From Heterohyrax brucei (taxonomy: Eukaryota; Chordata; Mammalia; Hyracoidea; Procaviidae), in assembly GCA_028571685.1 (NCBI GenBank), contig CM053141.1, positions 53,194,333 to 53,258,332 on the forward strand: DNA of 64,000 nucleotides, in the 5' to 3' direction. The notes beneath the pieces are model-generated. The model had not been told where the DNA came from. It did not search any database and saw nothing but the letters and a program-made list of their open reading frames with translations. Below are positions 54,379 to 64,000 of the stretch, in pieces (within the stretch, counting starts at the first letter, position 1; each line of letters starts with the position of its first letter). The translations under genes and the position numbers were made by a program.

Positions 54379-54814
54379 CTTCATTTAGTCTTTAGTTATT
54401 TTATCCTGAGAGGATTATATTTCTCAAAACAATTACAGTGTTTCTTCTAAAAGTATTATTTATAAATTATTATTTTAAACACAGATATTAGACTAAGCCT
54501 TTTGTGAATATAGATGTCCAAGTCTTGCAATTCATATATAGCAGTTACTATTATAAAATATTTGTTAGGAAGACTTAAATTATATACCAAGTCAGCATAG
54601 AATCTTCCCTGTTATGTATTTTTTTCTATTAAGTTACCCTGCAGGTAGTCAGATCATTCACATGTTGAAAAGAGTTTCTCTAGAGGTTTAAATTATTTAT
54701 CACATGGCTCTCTGCCTCTGTTTTTTTATAGCTTTTGCTCACCATTTTACTGCACCTCAATTTATAATGCTATAAAGTATTCATTTTAAGAATATTTTTC
54801 AGATGCTTTTTGAA
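54379..54814. other. Unassigned AT-rich sequence
   Basis: No gene or dispersed repeat recognised. Confidence 0.45.
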
Positions 54815-54975
54815 AGAAACCCTGGTGGTGTAGCGGTTAAGTGTCATGTCTGCTAGCCTAAAGGTAGGCAGTTCGAATCCTCTAGGTGCTCCTTCGAAAC
54901 TCTATAAAGCAGTTATATTCTGTCCTAGATGGTTGCTATGAGTCAGAACTGACTCAATGGCAGTGTTATTTGATT
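54815..54975 (+). mobile_element. AfroSINE, full length
   Basis: GAAACCCTGGTGGTGTAGCG, GGCAGTTCGAATCCTCTAGG, CTCCTTCGAAACTCTATAAA, TTGCTATGAGTCAGAACTGA, CTCAATGGCAGTG. The B-box GTTCGAATC is intact, the best preserved of the set. Confidence 0.93.
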
Positions 54976-55091
54976 TATTTGGTATTTAAAGAAAAGTTAC
55001 ATGATGCCATTTGAGGAATAAATTAGATATGGCTTCCCAAGAACATGGGGACGATTTTGTAAAAACAAAACTGGTACTGCCTGTCCTGAAG

Positions 55092-55294
55092 GCCTAGGAT
55101 ACAGTGGCCTTGTGTTCAACACTCAGCTACTAACTGAAACATCACTGGTTCTAATCTACCAGCTGTCGGTAAAAGAAAGATGTTAGTAATCTGCTTTCTT
55201 GAAGACTAAAACCTTGGAAACCCAATGGAACAGTTCTACTCTGTCCTATAGGGATGCTATGAGCTGGAACAGACTCATCAGCAGTAGGTTTTTT
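55092..55294 (+). mobile_element. AfroSINE, long form
   Basis: GGCCTTGTGTTCAACACTCAG, CTACTAACTGAAACATCACT, AAAGAAAGATGTTAGTAATC, ACCTTGGAAACCCAATGGAA, TCTGTCCTATAGGGATGCT, GCAGTAGGTTTTTT. Confidence 0.85.
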
Positions 55295-55804
55295 CTGTTT
55301 TAAATCTATAAAAAATGATAGTGCAACTGTATCTAACTAGATGAATGTAGGTACCAATAAATTTATTCTTATTAAGGATCTTTTAAAATTGTTGCATAGT
55401 TAATACAAATGATTTAATCATTTATGTGAGTTAAAATGCCATTTTTTGTGAGCAGCCCCTGAAACCATTAATTCCATTTGGAAGATGAGTAGCTCAGGTC
55501 ATTTAATTCACAGTGAAGATGTTTCATTTTCTTCACTGTTTTTACAGTTTAAGTGAATTATTTTTATCATCCTTGCAAAAATAGCAATATAAAAAATTTA
55601 CTTGTGATTGAATGATTTGTAGATGAGAAGAGACACTAAACATCTGTGATATAAAACTAAAAAGATCCTATATGTTTCATTAGGCCTGCTTAAAGGAATG
55701 GTGAGTTCATAATTCATAATCCAGCTGACATTCCCACTGAGACTTTATGCAAATCTGTTATATAACATTTTCTTTATTTCTGAATTAATCTGCCTATAAT
55801 ATTC
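55295..55804. other. Unassigned AT-rich sequence
   Basis: No gene or dispersed repeat recognised before the RTE begins. Confidence 0.45.
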
Positions 55805-56602
55805 TAAATTTGAAACTTGGAAGACAGCTACCTGACTAACCTATTAGAAGAGATCCATATTTGTGAACATTTCAAAGAAATGTAATCCAAAGGCATGTGG
55901 AAATTATTGAACAATATCATTAATATCATGTGCAAACAAAACTTTGCTGAAGATGATTCAAAAATAGTAGCACAGTACGTCAACAGGGAAATGTCAGAAA
56001 TTCAAGCCAGATTCAGAAGAGGATGTGGAATGAAGGGTACCATTGCTGATGTCAGATGGATCTTGAATGAGAGTAGAGAATACCAGAAAAATGTCTATCT
56101 GTGTTTTATTGACTATGCAAAAATGTTTGTTTGACTCATAAAAAATTAAGGACAACACTGTGAAAAATGAGAATTTGAGAACACTTGAATATTCTCGTGG
56201 GGAACCTGAACACAGACCCACAGTCTTTCAAACAGACCAAGTGAATAGTGTGTGGTTTAAAATCAGACACTGCGTGCGTCAAGGCTGTATTCACCCTATT
56301 CAATTTGCATGCTGAGCAAAGAGTTTGAGAAGGTGAACTACATGGAAAATCAGGCATCAGGTTCGGAGGAAGACTCACTGACAGCCTGTGATACGAAGAT
56401 GAATCAACTTTCCTTGCTGAAAGTAAAGAGGATTTGAAACATTTGCTGATGAAGGTCAAAGATCACAGTGTTCAGTATGGATTGCACCTCAACATCAAAA
56501 AGCAAAACTCCTCACAATTGGACCAATAAGCAACCAAGATAAATGAAGAAAAGTCTGTGCTTGTCAAGGATTTTATTTTACTTGGTTGACCATCAATACC
56601 CG
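55805..56602 (+). mobile_element. RTE LINE (host element of the nest), left part
   Basis: Sense RT domain: GGAAGACAGCTACCTGACTA, AGAAGAGATCCATATTTGTG, then a 79-codon frame at 55,895-56,134 with FRRGCGMKGTIADVRWILNE and CFIDYAK, the typical RTE palm sequence. The catalytic YADD box is degraded to YEDE at 56,392-56,403. The element stops at ACCATCAATACCCGTGG and its continuation is found 3.15 kb away at 59,751, on the far side of another RTE. 5'-truncated within the RT domain. Confidence 0.9.
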
Positions 56603-59600
56603 TGGTACTTTTGTCAGGTGTTGCTGAGTTGGTTCCAACTCATAGTGACTCTACATACAACAAAACAAAACACTGTCCTGTTTTGCACCATGTCCACAAT
56701 TGTTATGCTTAAGCCCATTATTGCAGCCACTATGTCAACCCATCTCATTGAGGGTCTTCCTCTATTTCCTTGTCTCGCTACTTTACCAAACATGATGTGC
56801 TTCTGCAGGGGCTGGTCCTTCCTGACATGTCCAAAATACCAAGATGCAGTCTTAGCATCTTTGCTTTTAAGGAGTACTCTGGTTGTACTTATTCCAGAAC
56901 AGATCTGTTTGTTCTTGTGGTAGTCCATGGTATGCTCAGGACTCATCACTAGCACCACAATTCAGTGGTGTCAGTTGTTCTACTGTCTTTTTAATTCTTT
57001 ATCCAGCTTTTGCATAAATATGATGTGATTGAAAATACCATAGCTTGAGTCAGGTGCACCTCAGTCTTCAAGATGACATTGTTACTTTTCAACATTTTAA
57101 AGAGGCCCTTTGCAACCGATTTTTCCATTGTAATGCGTCTTTTATTTCTTGACTGCTGCTTCCATGGGCATTGGCTGTGGATCGAAGTAAAATGAAATCC
57201 TTGACAACTTCAATCTTTTATCCATTTATCGTGATGTTGTTTAATTGGTCCAGCTGTGAGGATTTTTGTTTTCTTAATGATGAGGTAAAATCCATACTGA
57301 AGACTGTGGTCTTTGATCTTCATCAGTGTGTGTTTCAAATCCTCTTCCCTTTCAGCAAGTAAGGCTGTATCATCTGCATAACACAGGTTGTTAATGAGTC
57401 TTCCTTTAATCCTGATGCCTTGTTCTTCATATAATTCGGTTTCCATGAGTATTTGCTTAGCATGTAGATTGAAAAGATGTGGTGAAAGATAAAGTCCTGA
57501 TGCACACCTTTCCTGACTTTAAGCCACATAGTGTTCCCTTATTCTGGTTACACAACTGCCTCTTGTTCCATGTACAGATTCCTCATGAGCACCAATAAGT
57601 TTTCTGCAGTTTCCATTCTCTGCAGTGTTGTCCATAATTTGTTATGATCCGTAATGTGTATAGTCAATGAAACACAGGTAGACGTCTTTCAGGTATTCTC
57701 TGCTCTCATCCAAGATCCATACAACATCAACAGTAATATCTCTGGTTCCACATCCTCTTCTGAATCTGGTTTGAATTTCTGGCAGTTCACTGTCAATTGT
57801 AGTCACTTTAGAATGATCTTTAGCAAAATTTTGCTTGCATGTGACATTAATGACAATGTTGCATAATTTCCACATTTGGTTGGACCACCTTTCTTGGGAA
57901 TAGGCAGAAATGTGGATGTCTTCTAGTTGGTTGGCCAGGTAGCTGTCCCCCAAATCTCTTAGCATAGATGAGTGAGTACTTCCAGTGCTGCATCTGTTTG
58001 CTGAAACATGTCAGCTGATGTTCCCTTAATTCTGGAGCCTTGTTTTTCGTCCATGCCTTCAATGTAGCTTTGACTTCTTCCTTCAGTACCATCAGTTCCT
58101 GATCATATGCTGCCTCTTCAAATGGCTGAACATTGACCAGTTCTTTTTGGTATAATGACGGTGTATTCCTTCCATCTTCTTGTGGTGCTTCCTGAGTCAT
58201 GTAGAATTCTTCCTTATTGTAACCCAAGGCTTGATTATTTTTTCTTCAGTTCTTTCAGCTTGAGAAATGCAGAGCATGTTCTTTCCTTTCAGTTTTCTAT
58301 TTCCAGCTCTTTGCACATCATTATAATACTTTGTCTTTTTGAGCTGCCCTTTGAAATTTTCAGTTCAGTTCTTTTACTTCACCATTCCTTTTGCTTTAGC
58401 TGCGTGATGTTCAAGAGTAAGTTTCAGAGTTTCTTCTGACATCCAATTTGATTTTTTCCTTCACTCCTGTCTTTTTAATGACCTCTTGTTTTCTGCATTG
58501 GTGATGTCTTTGATATCATTCCACAGTTCATTTAGTCTTAAGTCCTTAGTGTTCAACCCATCACATCTGTTTTTGAGAAGATCTTTAAACTCGGATGGGA
58601 TACACTCAAGAATGTACTTTGGCTCTTGTGGACTTGTTTTAATTTTCTTCAGTTTCAATTTGAATTTGCATAAGAGAAACTGATGGTCTATATGCTGCAG
58701 TCAGCACTAGTCTTGTTCTGACTGATGATACTGAGTTTTTCCATTGTATCTTTCCACAGATGTAGTCAATTTGACTCCTGTGTAGTACTTTTGGTGAATT
58801 CCATTTATATAGTCACTGTTTGTGTTGATGAAAAAAGGTATTTGAAGTGAAGAACTCATTGGTTCATTGCAAAATTCTATCATGTGATCTCCGACATCAT
58901 TTCTGTCACCAAGGCTGTATTTTCCAACTATCGATTCTTCTTTGTTTCCAGGTTTTGCATTCCAATTATTATTAATTGCCAGTGCATCCTGATTTCATGT
59001 TCAATCAGTTTAGGACTGCAGAACCTGATAACAGTCTTCAATTTCTTCATCTTTGTCCGTAGTTGTTGGTGCATAAATTTGAATAATAGTCACATTAACT
59101 GGCCTTCCCTGTAGGCCTATCACTGACGGCATAATATTTCAGGAACAGATCTTGAAGTGTTCTTTTTGACTATGAATGTAACATCATTCCTCTTCAAGTT
59201 TTCATTCTTGGCATAGTAGACCATGTGATTAATTGATTCAGAATGGAAAATACCTGTTTCAGCTCACTGATGCCTAAGATATTGATGTTTATGCATTCCA
59301 TTTCATTTTTGACAATTTCCAATTTTCCTAGATTCATACTTTGTACATTCCATGTTCCAGTTATTAGTGGATGTTAACAAATGTTTCTTCTCATTTTGAG
59401 TCGTGCTACATCAGCAAATGAAGGTCCTGAAGGCTTTTCTCTGTCTATGTCATTAAGGTCGATTACTTTCCGAAGGCAGGTCTTCCCAGCCGTCTTTTGG
59501 GTGCTTTCCAACGTGGAAGGCTCATTTTCTGGCACTATATCTGACAGTGTTCTGCTGCTATTCATAAGGTTTTCACTGGCTAATTCTTTTTAGAAGTAGA

Positions 59601-59750
59601 CTGCCAGGTCCTTCTTCCTAGTCTGCCTTAGTCTGGAACCTGTCCACCATGGGCGAGTGTTCTGGTATGTAAGTATCTGTGGCATAGTTACCAGGATCAC
59701 AGCAATACACAAGCCCCTGCAGTATGATAGAGTGACAAACAAGTGGGGGA
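56603..59750 (-). mobile_element. Full-length RTE LINE inserted in another RTE
   Basis: About 3.15 kb, complete from 5' UTR (right; GGCATAGTTACCAGGATCAC antisense of the CTGTGATCCTGG 5' UTR block) to 3' end (left; TTGTCAGGTGTTGCTGAG). RTE elements encode one protein with an apurinic-type endonuclease and a reverse transcriptase and move by target-primed reverse transcription. Both ends abut parts of one plus-strand RTE. The left flank ATACCCGTGG and right flank GGACACATGG look like a decayed target duplication of the ...CCATGG site. Confidence 0.9.
56614..59565 (-). pseudogene. RTE endonuclease-reverse transcriptase pseudogene
   Basis: Open pieces in the right order, separated by frameshifts. 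N-terminal: 59,374-59,565 (SGPSFADVARLKMRR). Endonuclease: antisense ILGISELK near 59,260-59,315 and an IDHQ box near 58,690, just before KLKKIKTSPQEPKYILECIP at 58,461-58,658. RT: 57,847-58,227 (LKEEVKATLKAW, KNKAPEL), 57,642-57,965 (QTRFRRGCGTRDITVDVV, YLCFIDY) and 57,210-57,446 with the intact catalytic box NLCYADDTALLAE at 57,369-57,380. C-terminus: 56,614-56,958 (GNRGRPSMRWVD). Loss of the AKAFD part after CFIDY and several frameshifts make it inactive. It is the best-preserved RTE protein relic in the window. Confidence 0.88.
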
Positions 59751-60231
59751 CACATGGTAGCAGCAGTCAAGGAATCAAATAATCTATTGCACTGGGAAAG
59801 TCTGCTGCAAAAGACCTCTTTAAAGTATTAAAAAAAAGCAAAGGTGTCACCTTGAGAACTAAGGTGCATCTTGACCCAAACCATTGTATGTTCAGTCTCC
59901 TTATAATGTATGCAAAAGCCGGACAGTGACTAAAGACCATTTATTGGTGCTGCTGAAGAAAACTGAATATGCCGTATACTGCCAGAAGAATGAATCAATC
60001 TGCTTGGCAGAAGTATAGCCAGAATTCTCCTTAGAAGCAAGGGTATCATTCTTAAAGCAGAAGGTCAGAGAAGAAGAGAAGATCCTTGGTGAGATGCACT
60101 TACCCAGTGGCTGCAGCAGTGGGCTCGAACAGTGGCAATTGTGGGGATGGTACAGGGCCAGGCAGGGGTTCCTTCTGTTGTGTTAGGGTCTGTGTAAGTT
60201 GGAACTGATTTGATGTACCTAAGAACAACAG
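59751..60231 (+). mobile_element. RTE LINE (host element of the nest), right part
   Basis: Continues the plus-strand RTE: CACATGGTAGCAGCAGTCAA, GGGAAAGTCTGCTGCAAAAG, AAGCAAAGGTGTCACCTTG, GAATATGCCGTATACTGCC, GTGGCTGCAGCAGTGGGCTC, ending in TGATGTACCTAAGAACAACA. The RTE position left off at 56,602 is resumed here with only a few bases repeated. Confidence 0.9.
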
Positions 60232-60277
60232 TCTTCTAAGTTATAAACTTATAAAGGAGTTTATGAGTGGTATGAAC

Positions 60278-60812
60278 TGTTTCAGTCACCTGGCAGTGCT
60301 CTAACAGAAATACCACAAAGTGGATGGCTCTAGAAGAGAAATGTTTCTTTTTACACAGTCCAGTAGACAACGATCCAGATTCAGGATGTTGCTCCAGGGG
60401 AAGGTTTTTCTTCTGTAGGCTCAGGAGAAAAGTCCTTGTTTTGCATCAGTCTTTTGTCAGGAAGCATCTTGGCACAGGAACCTCAGGTCTGAAGGATGTA
60501 CTCTACTCCCGGTGCTGCTTTCTAGATGGTGTGAGGTTCCTAATTGTCTGCTTGCTTCCCTTTCCTTTTCTCTCTTGTAGAATAAAAGCATAAAAGGTGG
60601 TACAAGCCACACTCCAGTGAAACTCGCCTTACAATGGAACAGGGAGGTGACCTCAGGAAGGGATTTACAGTCCCACCCTAATCATCTTTATTTAACAAAC
60701 AGCATGGAAAAATCACAAAATGGAAGGCAATCACACAGGACTGGTAAACACAACCCAGTCAAATTTCTATACATATTATTGGGGGTGGGTAGGCACAATT
60801 CAATCCCTGACA
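60278..60812 (-). mobile_element. ERVL-MaLR solo LTR, diverged
   Basis: Termini TGTTTCAGTCACCTGGCAGT and ATCCCTGACA. Inner blocks: ACAGAAATACCACAAAGTGG, AACCTCAGGTCTGAAGGATG, CTCCCGGTGCTGCTTTCTAG, AATCACACAGGACTGG. Same family as at 20.3 and 53.2 kb, probably a different subfamily, since the middle differs. A 112-codon frame across it is incidental. Confidence 0.85.
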
Positions 60813-60813
60813 G

Positions 60814-60980
60814 AATAGTTAAGGGCTTAACTAGTAGCCATATGGTTGGAGGTTTGAACCTTTTGAGAGATGTCTTACAAGACAGGCCTGGTGATTTGCA
60901 TCCTTGTAAACTGGAGCAGTGCCACGCCATACATGTGGGGTCACCAAGAGTTTGAATTGACTGGAAGGCAACTGACAACA
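60814..60980 (+). mobile_element. AfroSINE, long form, adjoining the LTR
   Basis: AATAGTTAAGGGCTTAACTAG, GGTTGGAGGTTTGAACC, CCTGGTGATTTGCATCC, GGGGTCACCAAGAGTTTG, GGCAACTGACAACAGTGG. Starts within two bases of the LTR end. Confidence 0.82.
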
Positions 60981-61861
60981 GTGGATTTATGATAAACAAT
61001 TAATATCTATATCCACAAAAAGAATACTTATATTAAAACTTGAAGCTTCAAATCTTGATAGCTGTTTTTTGTTGTTAAAATGATTTGAATGAAAAACAGG
61101 TTATAATGAACATTTCTTATGTAGAACATTCAGCCCTTCAGAGCTAGCTATTATCAATACAAACTTTTCTAAAATACTACAAAAACTGACAGATGAAACA
61201 GTGTTTACTGTCAAGTTTTAATTAGAGATAAGCCAACCTTGATTTAGTTCTTCAGGGGAGTTATTTGTAAGCTCTACTGTACACTCCTCCAGCCTGTCCT
61301 GAAAATAGGATCTATGATTTGTGTGTATAGTGTTAGTATCTAAAAGCTGCCTGGCTCCAGGCCCAGCTTTTCAACTGATGCTTCCCAGTATAATAACTAC
61401 TAGGTATTATAATTCACTTGGCTCTTATCCTCTGGCTGCTCCTGGCTGGAAGTTCCAATTTAAATTAAAGAGTGGTGATGCATGAACTTTTAAAGATTTG
61501 TAGGTTTGGATAAAATGCCAGATGCTTATCTGAAGTGTAGGCTAACTTGTTTTAAGTTAGGTACTAATTTGTATCTGAAGGTCAGGAAAAGAGATAAATA
61601 ACTTGGGGGAAAAAGAAATAGAATTTTTCCCTAACTTTGGAAGTTGGTTTCCAATATTATTATATTGAAATAATCTATAAAATTTCAAAGGATTATCTGC
61701 TATGTGATAATTCACTGCTATACCAGAATACACACTGACTGGCTGATTTTTCATGGCTCATATCTACAAAACTACTATGTTTCACAAAATATACTTTTAA
61801 ATTTAACTAAAATCATTACTTTCATTTTCTATCGAGCTGGTAAGACCTGAGCATTTTAATT
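60981..61861. other. Unassigned AT-rich sequence
   Basis: No gene or dispersed repeat recognised. Confidence 0.45.
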
Positions 61862-62008
61862 GAACTATGCTCTGTAGGGTTTTCAGTGACTGATATTTTG
61901 GAAGTATATTGGCAAGCTTTTCTTCAAAGGAACCTTAGGGCAGACTTGAATCTTCAATTTTTTTGGTTAACAGACCAGTGTTAATGGTTTGCAATACCCT
62001 GGGATTCC
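61862..62008 (-). mobile_element. Old AfroSINE-related SINE, longest form
   Basis: Antisense: TGCTCTGTAGGGTTTTCAGT, TTTTGGAAGTATATTGGC, AAGCTTTTCTTCAAAGGAACC, TTTTTGGTTAACAGACC, CCCTGGGATTCC. Compare the copies at 18.8 and 33.5 kb. Confidence 0.75.
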
Positions 62009-63211
62009 AAAATCACTATTTGCTCCTTGGTGTGTGCTAGGAATCAATTATAAAAAGGCTTCAGATGCTTTTCTGACAGTTAACAGTCATGTAAAGTTCT
62101 TACATTTCCCAAGTCTTTGGAACAGAAGATTTCAGTCACAAGAATTGATGTTTCTCAGCTTTTAAATTAAAGCACCCACATTCCCTGTGAGCCATCTAGA
62201 AGTGGAAAGGTCACATAGTGGTTTTTGTAAATGGAATCAAGTGATCTTTTTCTTTTCTTTCTTTCTTTCCTTTTTTTTTTTTTTTGAGTGATTAGCTAAC
62301 AATGAATCTAAGAGAGATTGAAATCTTCAGTGAATTTATTGTATGGCCACCTTTGCACACAAGCTAAATCCTATGCACAAGGTGATCTGAACACTAACTA
62401 GATATTCTAATTCTCTTTAATATGTTCTGAAATGTGTTTGAAAGAAATGTGTTTTTGGAGAAAAGCCATTTTCCCACATTTACATTATGGGTCTCTGCTG
62501 GTTGATAGTGGCGGTTCTGATGCCAGGACCAGACACCCTTATCGGAATATCATTTCTTTTAATCACAGTGAAGCCAAAGTGAAATTAAAATTCCCCAAAG
62601 ACATACACTTTTTGAGCCGAAAAACATGTACAAATTTAGTTTGGGCCTGGAAGGGTTTTACAGCTGAAATATTGATTAGATGAGGTAAACATGCCGTTGT
62701 AAAGGGAATACCCTGGTGTACTTTCTTAGTCATGAGGCCATGGGAATTGTCTACAGAGCCCATCAGAATGTTCTGTATTTTTCTGTGGAGATGTTTCAGA
62801 ATTGGGAAGTTTTAATAGTGATGATAATAGAAGTAATAACGTTTTCAGAATCTGTTACTTCCAGTCAATGCTTTTCAAATGTTATAGTAATGTAGAATTC
62901 AACTAAAATTTTTAATTGTTTACATTTTCTATGGTTGCCAAATAGAAACAGTTTTCTTTCACTTTTACCCCAGTTCCTTCAGTATTGATTAGGGGGGACA
63001 TTCATGCAGGTGGGGAGAAAAAAGGCCCAGGGTGTTAGCTGTGTCTGCTACGAAACGACTGGGATTCCAGCTGTAGAGACCTTGTGAACCTCTGAGAGTA
63101 TGGGGGCGTCAGAGCATAAGCAGGGGGTCTGTGTTGACCTTTAACTGTACTGCGGTGCTAGATTGAGACCAGAATTTGTTTTCTCTTTTTCTAGTAGAAT
63201 TGTGAGTGCTA
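62009..63211. other. Unassigned; pyrimidine tract and GC-richer patch
   Basis: A TTTC/T-rich tract lies at about 62,248-62,286. An 83-codon plus-strand frame at 62,432-62,683 and a GC-richer patch at 62,990-63,180 match no domain or repeat I know. Confidence 0.4.
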
Positions 63212-63833
63212 CAGGAGGTCAGACAGTTAGTTTTCGAACTCATCCTGGAAGAAGTGCTACATGCCTCATTGCTGAATATTGCCGCTGTCACCTTTGAAAT
63301 ACTCCTTTAGAAAGCTGTGCACCAACGCCAGCACCTAGTCCACACTTCAAAGCACTTTTTCTAGGATGAATTCTTTTTTTTTCTTTTCCTTGTTTTTTTT
63401 GTTGTTGTTGTTGTGATTGAGTGAAAGTGTACAATCCAATTTCAGTTTGCATGCCTGTGTATCTGCAGGTCCTTCTGCTCTCCTTGCCCAGTGACAGCAC
63501 ACTCCTCCTTTCCATTCTATGTGTGTGATATCCATCCTCTTAGCAATCTCCTGTCGCTTCCTCTCCACAGTCTTCACTCCCTTCTAGAAAGAAGCCAGTA
63601 GCACAACATAGGACTAGTTCTTAAACTTAATTTTCAGGCCACATATGATGACAGCTCTGATGGCCATTCTGGAAAGAGTTCCAAAATTGCTCTGAAGGGT
63701 GGATTAGGCACTGGCATCAGTGCATAGCTTCCCAAGGATGGTACTTCAAACATGACTGTAAGTGATATTCAGCAATGAGGTATGTAGCACTTTTTCTAGG
63801 GTGAGTTTGCTAACTTAATTGTCAGATCTCGCA
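63212..63833 (+). mobile_element. Fold-back mariner element, copy D, composite
   Basis: Bounded by TA on both sides (63,210-63,211 and 63,834-63,835). The left arm is recognisable (GAAGTGCTACATGCCTCATT, CACCTAGTCCACACTTC), but at 63,351 it changes to a right-terminal sequence, CTTTTTCTAGGATGAATT, which is split by an L1 3' end and resumes as CTTAAACTTAATTTTCAGG. A right arm then follows (GCTCTGATGGCCATTCTGG, GCATAGCTTCCCAAGG, GCACTTTTTCTAGGGTGAG). The loop with the transposase remnant is missing. Either two copies fused or a gene-conversion product. Confidence 0.8.
63376..63616 (-). mobile_element. L1 3' end inserted in the fold-back mariner
   Basis: Poly-T start (antisense poly-A), TTGTGATTGAGTGAAAGTGT, CTTGCCCAGTGACAGCACAC, ending near GAAGCCAGTAGCAC. 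Same L1 subfamily as at 14.8 kb. The flanks GAATTCTT and TAGTTCTT suggest a 6-7 bp target duplication. The poly-T continues into GTT repeats. Frames of up to 76 codons over it are incidental. Confidence 0.75.
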
Positions 63834-63963
63834 TACAGACAATGGTAACCATTGCCAAGCCAGCCAAGTGCTGTCATTAGGGTTTGATTTTCTGAACGCT
63901 GACTGTTATAAAAGATAAAAGCTACCGGTAAGAATGACTTCCAACTTCTTTTTTTTTTTTTTT

Positions 63964-64000
63964 TTGGCTTTAACAAGGAAAAATTAATTTCCCCACAGTA
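63964..64000 (-). mobile_element. Edge of an ERVL-MaLR LTR
   Basis: GGCTTTAACAAGGAAAAATT and AATTTCCCCACAGTA match the first part of the antisense MaLR LTR (GGCTTTAACAAAGAGAAATTTATTC at 53.3 kb in shorter pieces). A T-run precedes it. It runs out of the window. Confidence 0.5.

Noticed and set aside
60617..60999. ORFs of 103 and 112 codons
   Set aside because: Overlap the MaLR LTR and the adjoining AfroSINE.
1..64000. A new multi-gene defence or biosynthetic system
   Set aside because: No operon-like gene cluster, no intact frames with catalytic domains outside dead LINEs, and base composition and repeats show mammalian non-coding DNA.

Overview
The window is mammalian and almost certainly afrotherian (elephant, hyrax or sirenian lineage; species not determinable by eye). 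The evidence is its repeat content. About two dozen copies of a tRNA-derived SINE have heads reading like ACCCTGGTGG / TAGTGGTTAAG and tails reading like CTATGAGTCRGAAYYGACT, which is the AfroSINE pattern. They sit with an RTE-type (BovB-clade) LINE whose tail is nearly the same as the SINE tail, with L1s, ERVL-MaLR LTRs, MIRs and mariner-derived elements. I found no convincing host coding exon, rRNA, functional tRNA or CRISPR array. The longest open frames are LINE relics or anonymous AT-rich sequence. It is best read as an intergenic or deep intronic block.

Layout. 1-4.5 kb: unique AT-rich DNA with RTE fragments, two AfroSINEs and an L1-type 3' end. 4.8-7.6 kb: an internally deleted minus-strand L1 carrying a fold-back mariner. 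7.6-10.6 kb: mostly unassigned. 10.6-12.6 kb: plus-strand HAL1/L1M-like relic split by an LTR fragment. 14.5-15.4 kb: SINE and L1 3'-end cluster. 16.2-16.6 kb: an RTE miniature made of the 5' UTR joined to the 3' tail. 17.4-20 kb: SINEs and an L1M 3' UTR. 20.1-22.7 kb: a layered RTE locus broken by a MaLR LTR and a SINE, then an RTE insertion with a 5' inversion. 23-31 kb: sparse SINEs in unique DNA. 31.2-34.5 kb: two deleted RTE elements and a row of SINEs. 34.5-37.1 kb: unassigned. 37.1-43.5 kb: SINEs, RTE tails, MIRs, a second fold-back mariner and an MLT1-type LTR. 43.8-44.5 kb: an ERVL-type solo LTR. 45.0-52.1 kb: a nearly full-length, dead minus-strand L1. 52.2-55.3 kb: third fold-back mariner, RTE tails, a MaLR LTR with a SINE inside, more SINEs. 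55.8-60.2 kb: a full-length minus-strand RTE inserted inside a plus-strand RTE. 60.3-64 kb: MaLR LTR, old SINEs, a fourth fold-back mariner interrupted by an L1 3' end, and the edge of another MaLR LTR.

There is no operon-like or gene-network logic here. The relationship visible is parasitic: the RTE LINE probably supplied the machinery for the AfroSINEs that share its tail, and successive insertions can be ordered by which element interrupts which. No previously undescribed functional system is evident. The most interesting structures are the fold-back mariner family (three full copies with the same architecture plus one composite), the RTE-in-RTE nest, the 5'-inverted RTE insertion, and the RTE deletion derivatives. 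Family names come from remembered consensus patterns, not a database search, and all boundaries are estimates by eye.
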